Shown here one piece after another: positions 10,845 through 21,436 of a stretch of DNA of 64,000 nt. Made by a program: the position numbers and the translations under genes. The notes below the pieces were generated by a model that did no database searches, had not been told where the DNA came from, and saw only the letters and a list, made by a program, of their open reading frames with translations. Numbering within the stretch: the first letter of the stretch is position 1; each line of letters opens with the position of its first letter. Source of the DNA: Limnanthes douglasii subsp. nivea (Eukaryota > Streptophyta > Magnoliopsida > Brassicales > Limnanthaceae); NCBI GenBank assembly GCA_036936605.1, contig JAUPFV010000002.1, positions 160,820,813 through 160,884,812 on the forward strand, in the 5' to 3' direction.

Positions 10845-11975
10845 CTAATAAAATTTTAGATGTTGTATATTCCAATTTTAGATGTGATAAGAACCTATCT
10901 TTACTTTTTCAACAACAATATAAGAACCTTCCCAATTCGGGGCCATTTTATCGAGGCTCTTTTCCTTAGTATGGAGAAATGACTTTCTTAAAAATTTATT
11001 ACCCACCTTGAAGTCCTTTCTTTTAACCCTCGAATTATACATACTCTTCATAAGAGTTTGATAATGAATCATATTCAGTTGAGCTCGAACTCTTTTTTCT
11101 TCAATCAAATCCAAACTTGCTCTTTTTTCCTTGTCATTCAGGTCTTCAGAGTATTGATCTACTCTAAAAGACGAAAATGTGGATTATGCAGGACTAACAA
11201 CATACATCCCATAAGCTAAGACAAAATGAGTTTCTTTAATAGCTTCCATAAGGGTTGTTCGATAAGCCCATAACACCTCTTGCAAATAACTAGGCCATTT
11301 TCCCGCAGTCCTTGATAAATTATTTTTCAAACCTTCTAAAATAGATATGTTTTCACCTTTACCTGAACATTTTCTTGAGGATGAAAGGGTGTAGAAAAAT
11401 ATTGTTTTATTCCCTTCGAAGCACAGAAAAAAGCCATTGCTTTGTTATTAAATTGAAGACTGTTGTCTGTAGTAATTTTCCGGGGTACTCCAAAATAGAA
11501 ACAAATACTATTTATAATCAACTTAATCACATCCTTGACTTTTGTTCCAGACCGTGGTTTGGCTTCAGCCTACTTCATAAAATAATCCACTACAACAATT
11601 ATCATTTGTCGTCCTCCAGAGGCCATCGACAAAGGTCCCACCAAATTTATTCCCCATCTATAAAATAGAACAACCTCAGTAATTGACATAAGCAGAACTG
11701 CTGGTTTATAATAGAGTTGGCAAACATTTGACAAATATCACAGCTTTGAACTAAATTCTTGGCATCGCTCATAATCGAAGGCCAATAAAGCCCTGCAACA
11801 AAACTAGACCAGTCAATGCCTTGAACCCGTAATGGGCTGAACCTTCTTCATCATATAATTTTGACAAAACCTTATGTGATTCATGTTTGCTTAAGTATCT
11901 CAATAATGGCCTACTCAATGTTTTTTTATATAAAATACCATCTAACACTATATTGCAAAATGCGTTGCCTCGCAA
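10845..11975 (-). pseudogene. Integrase (element F), broken
   Basis: Read on the minus strand: the zinc-finger end is at 11975-11769 (RPLLRYLSKHESHKVL, HYGFKALTGLVLL). The catalytic core at 11670-11330 has WGINLVGP, FMK and KITTDNSLQF, and the C-terminal segment at 11114-10878 has FKVG, MAPNWEG and VVEKV. The pol ends with WNIQHLKFY-like residues near 10850. The first catalytic Asp (normally WGIDLVGP) is Asn (codon 11645-11647). The Glu of the QVEV motif is Lys (11357-11359). Integrase joins element DNA to the host chromosome; this copy lacks two of three acidic residues and has frameshifts. Confidence 0.85.
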
Positions 11976-12179
11976 TTTCTTAGCCTATTTCACATCTTCA
12001 GGCAACACTCCTCTAGTAAAAAATTTAAAATATCAGGTCTCCAATCTCCTCAAACTGTGTCTGGAGTGACGAATACTTCTTCAATATGCTCACATTGGTC
12101 TGAATGGGTTAAAATGGATGAAATCTCCTGTAATAAAATCCAAAGATATTATTCTTTGTATGCAACAGTTGCCAAAGAA

Positions 12180-12930
12180 TCAACAACTGTATTATTTCCT
12201 TAGTTTATGTGTTCTACAATAACATGATCAAACAAAAGAGCCAGATTTCGAAGCTCTTGAAGATACAAAATTAAGTGGTCATTTTTAGCTTTGGAAACTC
12301 CAGCCACTTGATTTGCTACTAATTGAGAATCTATTTCCAGTTGTACTGAAGTTGCGCCATATATTTTTTCAAGCCTTAAACGAGCCAACGCAGCTTCGTA
12401 CTCACCTTTATTATTCGATACATGAAAGCCAAATTTAATAGTTTGAAGCTTCGTTTCTCCAGATGGAGAAATTAGTTGAGCCCCAGCACTACATCCCAAT
12501 ATACTAGAACCTCCATCAGTTCGAACTATCCACATTGAACTGGCCGACAAAAAATCCTTGTTAACCTCTTTATCTGATCTGTTTGAATGTAACTCTACAA
12601 GAAAATATGCAAATTCATGTGCTTTAATTGCCGTCCAAGGCAAAAATGTGATGTCAAAATCTTTTGATTCAACTGACCACTTAGCCATCCTCCCATAAAT
12701 ATCTGGGCGCTGTAAAACATTCTTCAAAGGAAATGAAGTTCGAACCTCAATAGTGTGAGCTTGAAAATAGGGTCGCATTTGTTTAGCAGCCCCTACCAAT
12801 GCCAATGCCATTTTTTTAGCCTCAAATACCTATTTTCTGCTACTATCAAACTCTTCCTGACATAGTGCACTGGCTTTGAAATTCCTCTATCTTCACTTAG
12901 CAATACTCCACTTACCGCAAAATATAATAC
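12180..12930 (-). pseudogene. Double RNase H region (element F)
   Basis: A 203-codon open stretch (12811-12200, minus) starts in the tail of the RT-linked RNase H (QMRPYFQAHTIEV, SFPLKNVLQRPD). It runs through the linker KWSVESKDFDITFLP into a second RNase H: WIVRTDGGSS (Asp at residue 99), NNKGEYEAALA (Glu near 139) and EIDSQLVANQ (Asp 161). All three acidic positions of the second domain are present. It is the longest intact domain in F. Both ends are cut by stops; the start of the RT-linked RNase H (12930-12811) is in other frames. Confidence 0.85.
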
Positions 12931-12949
12931 CGCAATGTACAAAAAGAGT

Positions 12950-13840
12950 TGTTCTCCACTTCGAGGTTTGGACAGTGTTTATGGTGATGACAACAAATCT
13001 TTGATACTTGAAAACGTTGTTTCACACTCCGAAGTCCATTAAAATTCTTTTGGTCTTCGTAACATTTGAAAGAAAAGAAAGTGTTTATTAGAAAATCTAG
13101 AAATGAATTTGTTAAGAGCAGTTAACCTTTTTGTCAAGATTTGCACTTCTTTGATAGTTCAAGGATATTTCATTGATACTACGATTTTTAGTTGTCACGG
13201 GTCAGCTTCTATTCCCTTCTTACTAATAAAATAACCCAAAAATATCCCTGATCAAACTCCAAAAGTATACTTTTATGGATTCAAATTTAGCCTTATTGCT
13301 CTTAAATTCAAAAAAGTTTCCTCTATATGTTCCAAGTGTGCATCATATGTTAAGCTTTTGACCACCATGTCATCGATATACACCTCCATGTTTCTTCCGA
13401 TTTGAGAGACGAATGCCTTATTAATTAATCTCTAATATGTAGCCCCAACATTCTTTAATCCAAAGGGCATAACTCTGTAACAGTGCAAGCCTCGGTACGT
13501 AATGAAGGTAGTACTCTCTTGATCCTCTGGATCTATCTGAATTTCATTATATCCTGCAATAGCATCCATAAAGGTCAATAATTTATTTCCCAAAGTGGAA
13601 TCAATCAATTGGTTTATTCGAGGAACAAAGAATGGGTCTTTAGGACAAACTCGATTCAAATATGTGAAACCGACGCACAATCTCCACTTCCCATTCTTCT
13701 TTTTGACCACTAATGAGTTTGTCGTCCATAAAGGATATTGCGATTCCTTTATATGTCTGACCTTTGATAAACGACCCACTTCAGAAATAATTGCTTCTAC
13801 TTTTTCAAAAGAAAATACCCGCCTTTTTGTATAAAAGGTT
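12950..13840 (-). pseudogene. Reverse transcriptase (element F), broken
   Basis: An open stretch at 13779-13432 reads HIKESQYPLW, KKKNGKWRLCVGFTYLN, TFMDAIAGYNEIQ and MPFGLKNVGATY. It then meets a TAG where Gln of TYQRL is expected (CAG to TAG). RT continues in the same order with INKAFVSQIGRN and YIDDM; the catalytic YIDD lies at 13370-13381. Beyond is the thumb with LNP-stop-KYTFGV, in decayed frames to about 12950. The linker before RT carries VGRLSKVRHIKES. Confidence 0.85.
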
Positions 13841-14930
13841 TCACCTTCGGATTAATTGCTAGGCTATGTAAAATCACTTCGATTGGAAAATATCCAAATT
13901 GTGAGTCAAAAACTGTAATAGATGTTGACGTAATATTAGGGTCAGTAAAGTACTCTTCCATCAGGAAAGGTATATGCCTTTATTTCTTCACTTACTGTCA
14001 ATGAACCTAGGGTTTCCCTCAGATCGTCAAACTCCCTCCTCGAGGTCCAAGGTCAACCCCATTGGCTGCTATTCATCCATTTTATCACTACTGCTAGATC
14101 CTTGGATCCGAAGAGCAGTGGCATAACACTGTCTATCAACTTTTTGATCACTTCGAATGACGCCCACTCGGTCTCTGACGACATACTTAAATCATTAATG
14201 GACTGTTGACACAACTCCATACATCCTCGATAGCCAAGATCTTCCAAAAATGGAATTATAGCTTGTTGGACAGTCCACCACGATAAAAAGCACATGAACC
14301 TTCTTTATAAAAGGTCCCTTTCCTAAAGTTACCTCTCCCTCGAATTCCCCAATCACTTGCGCAATTACTCCAGTAAAACCATTAATCATACGTTTTGATT
14401 GGGAATTTTTGAAGAGGGTTGCGCGTTATATCATAATTTGTTTTAAAAAGAACGTTCACAGAACTCCATGTATCTATTAGCATGCGCGGATATCGATGCT
14501 AGAAACCTCTGCTCTGATAACCACCACATCCTCATGTGGTCCTGTAGTAACTCGTAAATCATCTTCATAAAAAAGAATAAAGGGAATATCTCTCTTACCA
14601 TACAGATGAGTAGACATCTTTCCCTATATCTGAGTAGCTAGACTCACTATATGCCTTTTCCTGGAACAGTATAGTATCGCCCCCGAATATTGCCAATGAC
14701 TCACAATACTCATAAAGGCTTCAAACGTGGGCTTGCTTCATTGGTTCCTCTACTGCTATTAAAATTAACCGATCTGGATCCGCATCTAAGTATTCTGATG
14801 TTGCATCAAAATTATAAATCTTTGGACCCAAAATCATCAAATTTTCAACGTGTGTATTTGGATTCGTTGTCAGTGAAGTCGATATGATACGGTGAGGAAA
14901 ACGTATGTCAATTATTGAATAAACCTCCAT
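13841..14930 (-). pseudogene. Protease and pre-RT linker (element F), broken
   Basis: The minus strand reads LRVTTGPHEDVVVIRAEV, then the active-site region LIDTWSSVNVLF near 14470 (normally D-T-G-S-S; here Gly is Trp). The flap region and PTSYNSIFGRSWLSRM follow at 14310-14230, then the linker with MDE, QPMGLTLDLEEEFDD. The protease would release gag and pol proteins during particle maturation. Loss of the DTG glycine and frameshifts argue against activity. The sequence stops at 14930, directly against the 3'-UTR of element G, so gag is missing. Confidence 0.75.
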
Positions 14931-15002
14931 GGGCCAACAAGGGAGGAAAAAGTGTGTTAATTATTCAAAAAAGTCTTTAAATTTTTTTATTCCTAATATA
15001 GT

Positions 15003-16110
15003 TTTAAATGTTCTATATTCTAACGATGTTGAAGTATTATTCCATTCTCATCATAAAGGTGATATGTAATCGGCTTTATTTTCTCCATCACCATATAGCG
15101 ACCCTCCCAATTCGGGGCCATCTTTTCAAGTTGTTTGTCCTTTGTATGGAAGAATACTTTCCTTAAGACTTTATCACCTACTTTAAAATATCTTATTCTT
15201 ACCTTCGAATTTATTCGAATCCTCATTAAAGTTGGATAATGAGTCACATTCAAATGAGCTATAACTATTTTCTTTCTGATCAAGTCTAACACCGTTCTTT
15301 TAACCTCTTCATTTACCTCTTTGGGATAGTGAAGTACTCTATAAGAAGGTAAAATAGACTCTGCAAGGCTAACAACATTTGTACCATACACCAAGGCAAA
15401 AGGTGTTTCTTTAGTAGCCTCTCTGAGAGTTGTACGATAAGCCAACAACACCTCTTGCAAATAGTTAGGCCATTTGCGTGCACCTCCTGTTAAATTCTTC
15501 TTCGAACCTTCCAAAATATACCTATTAGTCACCTCCACTTGACTATTTTCTTGAGGATGAAAATGTGTAGAAAAACATTGTGTGATAGCCCTCGAAGCGC
15601 AAAAAGAAATTATTTATTTGTTAAATTGAGGACCATTATCTGTGGTGATTTTCCAAGACACTCCAAAGCGACAACAAATATTATTCATAATGAACTTAAT
15701 TAAATCCTTGGATTTTGTACCAGATAATGGTTCAGTCTCAGCCCACTTCGAAAACTAATGCACTACCGCAATGATCATTTGAAGTCCTCCAGAAGCCATA
15801 GAATATGGTCCTACCAAGTCTATTCCTTATCCTTTAAAAGGAATAGCTTCGGAAATAGATATAAGTGGAAGTGCTGCTTTATGAATAAAACTGACAAAGC
15901 GTTGACAAGTATCACAACCTCGAACTAAAACCTTAGCATCATTTATAATTAAAGGCCAATAATAATTTGCCAACAAAACCCGACACTCAAATAATTGAAA
16001 CCACAATGAGCTGAACCTTCACCATCACGCAACTCAGATAAATTTTTTGAGATTCTTGCTTACCCAAAAAATGCAACAATGGTCTACTTAAAGATTTTTT
16101 TGTATAACAC
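15003..16110 (-). pseudogene. Integrase (element G), all three acidic residues visible
   Basis: The minus strand shows a zinc-finger tail near 15930 (CDTCQRF) and the core with GIDLVGPYSMASGG (after a stop where Trp is usual), KITTDNGPQFN and HPQENSQVEVTNR. A 172-codon open stretch (15538-15020) then holds WPNYLQEVLLAYRTTLRE, FKVGDKVLRKVF, KMAPNWEGRY and a C-terminal YHLYDENG. D, D and E are all kept, unlike F, H and D. A few stops remain (CTA/TTA on the plus strand near 15600 and 15760). Confidence 0.85.
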
Positions 16111-16299
16111 TCAATCTAATCCAACTTAACCATGGGCCTTATACCTTAACATACCATAAGGATATCAGACCTCCAACCACTTCGAATTATGTCTCGAGTG
16201 ACAAATAATTCCGCATCATATTTACATTGTTTTATCGTGTTAAAACCGAATAAATCTCCTGTAATAGTATCCATGAATATTCTTCTATATAAGCAATTG

Positions 16300-17000
16300 T
16301 TGCCAAAAAATCAGCAATTGTATTATTTTCTGGGTTAAAAAGCTCTACAATCACTATGTCAAACAAAAGAGCCAAATTTCAAAGCTCATGTAGACACAAA
16401 ATCAATTGATCTTTCTTGGCCTCAGATACACCTTCCATATGATTTGCCACTAGCAGTAAATCTATTTCCAAACGAACTATATTTTGTCCACAGATATTTG
16501 CAAGCCTTAAACCAGCTAACGCAACCTCATGCTCAGCCTCATTATTCGATGCATGAAAACAAAAACGTATAGCCTAATACATTGCTTCCCTAGAAGGCGC
16601 ACCTAATTGAACCCTTGCACTACACCCCAATATGCTAGACCCACCATTTATTCGAACTACCCACATCGAAGTTTCTGACAAGACCTCTTTATATACCCCC
16701 CTCATTTGATCGAGACAAATGAAATTCTACCATAAAATTAGCTAAAATTGAGCTTTAACAGTCGTTCGAGGAGCAAAAATGATGTCAAAATCTCTCAATT
16801 ATACTGACTATTTGGTCATGCTACTAGAAATATCTGGTCGTTGTAACACATTATTTAATGGGAAAAAAGTTTGAACCACAATGGTGTGACTTGAAAATAA
16901 AGGCGCATTTTCCTAGCAGCATGCTCTAAAGCCAAAGCCAAATTTTCAAGTTTCAAATACCTCTTCTCCGATGACAACAAACTTTTACTAACATAATAGT
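16300..17000 (-). pseudogene. Double RNase H region (element G), broken
   Basis: On the minus strand, fragments of the second RNase H are readable: VEGVSEAKKDQLILCLHEL, NLALLFDIVIVEL, NPENNTIADFLATIAY and YEVALAG. Before them is the linker after the RT-linked RNase H (16990-16750) with KMRLYFQ-like and ERLKFFP-like residues. Several frameshifts and stops break it. It is more decayed than the same region of F. Confidence 0.65.
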
Positions 17001-17009
17001 CTGGCTTTC

Positions 17010-17910
17010 AAACTCCCTTGTCTTCGCATATCAAAACACTGGTTATAGCAAAATCATACACTGTTATATATAAAAATAGTAGCTCTCCAACTCGAGGCTT
17101 AAACAAAATCTCTGGTGATAACAAAAGTTTTTTAATCTTTGAAAAAACTACTTCACAATCTGGCATCCATTTAAATTCTCTAGGTCTTCATAATACGTGG
17201 AAGAAAGGAAAACACTTGTCAGAAAACCTTGAAATAAATCGATTGAGGTCATCTATCTTTCATGTCAAGACTTGCACGTCCTTTATAGTTCGAGGCGATG
17301 TCATCGAAACTAAAGCCTTCAGCTGTACAGGATCTACTTATCCATTTTTCACTAATGATATATCCGAAAAAAATTCCCTGATTGGACACCAAAAGTACAT
17401 TTCTCATGATTTAACTTCAAACGAACGACCCTCAAATTTAGAAAGGTCTCCTCCAAATCTTCAAGGTGTTCACCATCTGTGGAGATTTTAACCAACATAT
17501 CATCAATGTGTACCTTCATATTCCTTCTGATCTAAGGAGAAAAATCCTTAATTACCAACCTTTGATATGTCGCTCTAGCATTCTTCAACCCAAATGGCAT
17601 GACTCTATAATAATTTAGTCCTCGATTAGTGATGAATATAGTACTTTACTGATCTTTTGGATCTATTTGGATTTGATTATATCTTGCAAAGGCATCCATA
17701 AAAGAGAGAATTATATTTCCTGATGTAAAATCAACCACCTGATCTATTTGAGGGACATGGAATGGATCTTTAGGGCATGCTCGATTTAAATCTGTGAAGC
17801 CAACACACATTCACCACTTTCCGTTCTTCTTTTTAACTAACACCGTGTTTGCAATCAATAAAGAATATTATGCCTCCCTAATATGTCCGACCTAGAAAGA
17901 TGATCCACCT
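17010..17910 (-). pseudogene. Reverse transcriptase (element G), broken
   Basis: Minus strand: SDILG..., KKNGK..CVLASQI, IHSMSLK-stop-I, MPLQDIIKSK (frameshifted MDAF.GYNQ), CHLG-stop-RMLE (MPFGLKNA) and VHIDDMLVK, with the catalytic motif at 17499-17510 reading HIDD instead of YIDD. At least four frame changes. The order and spacing still match RT of F. Confidence 0.75.
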
Positions 17911-18880
17911 CTTGAACAATGGCCTCTCACGTTTCCACAGAAAAAACTCGGCTCTTCTGAATAACAGGATTTATCCTCGAATCTATAGCTAGGCTATGAC
18001 ATATTATTTCATATGGAATTCCTATCATATCCTTTATTTTTCCAAGCGAAAATATCCAAATTATCAAACAAGAATTATAACAACTGATCACGCAAAGGAG
18101 AAGACAACAATGTTCATATTCATAAAGTCTTCCCATTAGAAAAATATGCTCTTCAATATCCTTACTCACTATTAAAAAACCTGGGGTTTCTCACGGATCA
18201 TCTATTCTCTCTTCATCCGAAGTCAACCCCCTTGGTTGTTATTCAGCCATTTGATCCTCGGAATTAGAACCGCGTACCCAGAATGCTATTCATAACATCT
18301 CTGGCCACTGTTTGGTCTCTTCAGATCACACCAACATGATCTCCAATGCATATTTCAAACATTAATGAATAATAGATATAACAACATACATTTTTTATAC
18401 CCAAGCTCTCGCAAAAATAACATTATAGCTGGTTGGAAATTCAACTACCATAAACAAGACTTGAATATGATCCTCGACTTGAGCCGTAAGTGCTCCAAAA
18501 GTTAATGCTCTCCTTTTTGTTGTTTTATTTACCAAATCACCTGGTAATAACCCTTGTTAAAATGTAGCCATATCAACCAACTCTTCATAATTATCCAATC
18601 CTGCTTTTGTTAACACAAAATGCTTCGTATAGTCCTTCAATTTCTATCCCACAACTTTCTTACATTTTATTATTGTAACTCCATTTGCATGCATTTATTG
18701 CTTCCCAAAAACTCTTGTTGGAAAGCTGTGTAGAATTCTTTAAATTTGGTAATAGATCCTCTCAGAATCCTATTATACCACTTCAATGTTATGCCCTTGA
18801 AGGTATGAGAAAAAGATCTCGATGTCATCCTATCATCTGATAAAGGGGGATTCCTCCAACCAAGTAAGAGCACGAGCAGG
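17911..18880 (-). pseudogene. Pre-RT linker, shortened protease and gag fragment (element G)
   Basis: From right to left: gag at 18873-18670 reads SDDRMTSRSFSHTFKGITLK then WYNRIL and FYTAFQQEFLGS, a Retrotrans_gag-type core. Further gag residues run to about 18550. Then the protease end FPTSYNVIFARAWV (near 18400), and the linker with QPRGLTSDEER and the open stretch 18169-17927 (SLAIDSRINPV). No gag zinc knuckle and no D-T-G site lie between gag and the protease end, so an internal deletion near 18540 has fused them. Confidence 0.75.
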
Positions 18881-18889
18881 AGGACCGCG

Positions 18890-19427
18890 AATCTGGATTA
18901 GGGCAAGCAATAAAGAAAAGAACGAGATCTACAGCGTTGACAAACTCAAAGGCAGTCCGATCTCAGAGATAGATCGAGCTCGAAGACATCAGATGAAGAG
19001 TTGATCGACCAGATTAAGGATGCGACGAACATATGATCAAGATTGAGTATGAGCTCAAAGAATATAATTCGACCACGTGATCAGTGAGCTCGAGCTCTGC
19101 AAACCAGAATAGATCTGATAACGCTCAAGGAGTGGCCCAGTTTGATTCAAAGTATAAATCAGACAAGACATTCCCTTATTTATTGTGTAACACACGTTTA
19201 GACTCTTAAGTCAAACCGTTTTAATTAATTGTTTCAAAATTATAGGAATAGTAACGTTAGTGAGTTAGTGGAGCATTAAGTGTAAACATATGTAACTGCC
19301 CACTAACTCACATCATTATAATTAGGGAAAACCTACCTATGAATAAGAGAATCCTTTTTTGCCTTATCTCTTTCTTGATTAAAACCTTAAAGACTTAATC
19401 GTGGTAAAACTTGTTATTCGTATAACA
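18890..19427 (+). repeat. 5' LTR of element B (start approximate)
   Basis: Sequence between the broken gag of element G and the PBS. It contains TATAAAT at 19153-19159 and ends ATAACA, four bases before the PBS. GAGCTCGAGC-rich sequence near 19085 loosely resembles the LTR of element C near 46270. No 3' partner is present, so the start is a guess. Confidence 0.55.
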
Positions 19428-19431
19428 AATT

Positions 19432-19449
19432 TGGTGCCGTCTGTGGGAA
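19432..19449 (+). promoter_or_regulatory. Primer-binding site (element B)
   Basis: TGGTGCCGTCTGTGGGAA, just after the LTR end and 18 bases before the gag ATG. TGG matches the complement of a tRNA CCA end. Equivalent sites lie at 35969-35986 and 46637-46654. I do not assign the tRNA. Confidence 0.75.
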
Positions 19450-19466
19450 ATTCCTAACCAATCACC

Positions 19467-21064
19467 ATGGTAGTCACAAGGTCACGAATCGAGAGAGACT
19501 ACCAGGAAACTAGCAAAGCAACAGTACATCGGAGGAGAGCAATGAACCAACCAATGGGGCAATGTGTTCTATATTACGGTTCTGTAGCTCCTTAAGGGGA
19601 AGGTCCCATGACGCCCCAAGGGGCAGTCGTGACGGAGGAACCACCGATCCAACCCACAGTTATTCCCCGGGCAGAGGTGCAAGTTCATCAGTCATCGAAT
19701 GCAGCGGGGGCTCACGAAACTATTGAAGCCATCCCAGCGTGTGATTCAGCGGTCCTCCAACTAGAGCAGAGAATCCAGAATCTCCAGGAGGAGAAATTGA
19801 AAATAGAGTTTGAACAAGATGCAGGGGAGCAAGCCATGTATGCCACTATGGCAGGAATGAATGATGTTATTCATGCCCTCACCGCTAAGATCAAAGGAAC
19901 GAGCAGGGTGCATCAACCGTCCGATCTGGAGGCTGGTAAGTTTAACAGAACTGAACGATCATCTAAGCATATGACAAGAAGGAAGGTGAAGGCGAGAGCG
20001 GGGATAAGAATCGCAGCAAGGGTCCGCGGGATGAGGCAACAAAAACGTCAACCAACCGGTCTCGGGAAAATGAAGATATCCGCTACAATCAGATTCGCCC
20101 CAGATTTTCTACTGACATACTAAATGAATCACCATTCTCTGAGAAGATTATCGAAGCTCAGCTTCCGAGAAATTTTGATCCATTCAAGATGGAAGCGTAT
20201 GATGGAACGGGAGATCAGAGAGGAAGTTGAAGCAGTTTAGAAATATGATAATAGCCTTCAATCCTGGCAATGCGATGTTGTGTCGAGCTCTGTCGATGAC
20301 CCTCGAAGGTAATGCCATGGATTAGTTCAGCAGCTTGCCAAAATGATCCATCTATGACTTCACATGACTATGTATGGCGTTCAGGGAAAGGTTTGGTGGC
20401 AACAAAGAGCTCAAGCGCGAGCGGGATTGAATTATTGACCTTTATTAGCGATGAGGTGAGTCCACTAAGATTTATATAAGGAGATTTGTTCATGTTATGA
20501 ATGCTTTACCAGATTTGGCCGAAAAAATGGTAGTAGTTTCCCTGAAACGAGGGCTCGACCGAAAAGGTGAACTGTATGCAGATCTCATCAAGTTCCTAAT
20601 TAAGAATATGGGTGACTTGCTCCCTCGGGCAGATACTTTTATTAGGGTCGACGATGCCAGAAGGGGATAGTCCCCCGAGCGGCGCGGATCAGATTTCAAA
20701 GAAGGCGGAACAGAACGGAAAAGGATCGAGGAGCAGCCTAGGCGGGATTATAATAGGCGACCCCAGCAGCTCAAGCAACCAAATAGACGCTTCATCCTGT
20801 TGACCGAGACTATCTCAGTAATTTATGACTGAACTAAGGGGCACACAAAGTACCAAGCTCCATGCATGATGAGTGCCCCAGGATTTAAACGATATAATCG
20901 GTATTACTGCGCATATCATCATGATTATGGACATTTTACGGATGAGTGCTGACAATTAAGAGAAGAGATTCAACACTTGATAGACAATGGTAATCTCATA
21001 ATGGAGAAACCGACTAATGGATAAGAAATGGAAAATAACAAACAACAGTGGCTTCTGACCATAT
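19467..21064 (+). pseudogene. gag (element B), broken
   Basis: ATG at 19467 gives MVVTRSRIERDYQ, with one in-frame stop (19593) before the 171-codon stretch 19608-20123, which has a coiled coil near QLEQRIQNLQEEKLK. The core follows in other frames: LPRNFDPFKMEAYDGTGDQ, AFNPGNAMLCRALSMTLEG, MD-stop-FSSLP (TGG to TAG), FVHVMNALPDLAEKM and SLKRGLDR (20150-20640). A zinc-knuckle-like YCAYHHDYGHFTDEC (20905-20949) then LREEIQHLIDNG close the domain. Gag forms the particle and packages RNA. Several frameshifts. Confidence 0.85.
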
Positions 21065-21065
21065 C

Positions 21066-21080
21066 GGGGGGGGGGGGGGG
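21066..21080 (+). repeat. G15 homopolymer
   Basis: Fifteen consecutive G bases where gag-pol normally encodes I-S-G-G-P. The run is in frame context LTIS-GGGGG. It is unique in the window and may be a slippage expansion or a sequencing or assembly artefact. Confidence 0.95.
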
Positions 21081-21149
21081 AGCTCGGCCACATGTTAAGG
21101 TTAGCACAAAACAAGCGGGCTAAAAATGAGCTTGACGTGTACAAAATAG

Positions 21150-21436
21150 ATGAAAATTCCTATTAAAACTACAGAGATCCAGTAGCCAACCTCACGTACA
21201 ACGACGACGATCTTAGAGGTGTCAGTCTACCGCATGAAGACGCTCTAACTATTCACCTAGATATTGGAGGGGTAATTGTAACCCGAGTGCTGGTTGATGG
21301 AGGAAGCTCAAAAAATATTACTTTTAAAAACATCTTTGACCATAAGCAGAACGTGCCCCCATACCGGCCTACTCAACAGACGTTGGTCGGCTATAAAGGA
21401 AGAACCTCACAATGTGTTAGGGAGGTAGAGGTGCTG
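21150..21436 (+). pseudogene. Protease, cut short (element B)
   Basis: Reads RDPVANLTYNDDDLRGVSLP, HEDALTIHLDIGGVIVTR and VLVDGGSSKNITF (Asp codon at 21296-21298), the aspartic protease active site in the D-G-G form common in this lineage. After GYKGRTSQCVREVEVL it runs straight into RT (VWIANPVLVKKK). The flap, the GRSWL end and the pre-RT linker are missing, so roughly 200 or more codons were deleted in frame. Confidence 0.8.

Larger units (their letters stand above)
6345..14930 (-). mobile_element. Element F: minus-strand Tat-type gypsy retrotransposon, 5'-truncated
   Basis: From left to right on the plus strand: 3' LTR-like sequence, plus-strand extra ORF, 35-bp minisatellite, conserved hairpin block, then minus-strand integrase, RNases H, RT and protease. 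This is the reverse order of LTR-gag-pol-antisense ORF-LTR. Gag, PBS and the 5' LTR are absent; the protease start abuts the 3'-UTR of element G at 14930. Stops and frameshifts occur in every domain. Confidence 0.8.
14931..18880 (-). mobile_element. Right arm of element G: minus-strand gag-pol
   Basis: Begins with GGGCCAACAAGGGAGGAAAA-like 3'-UTR sequence that matches 10772 onward in F and 62615 onward in H. It then carries integrase, RNases H, RT, linker, a shortened protease and part of gag on the minus strand. Its own LTR and extra ORF are not adjacent; 2251-6345 is the likely left arm. The gag end is cut near 18880, where element B begins. Confidence 0.7.
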
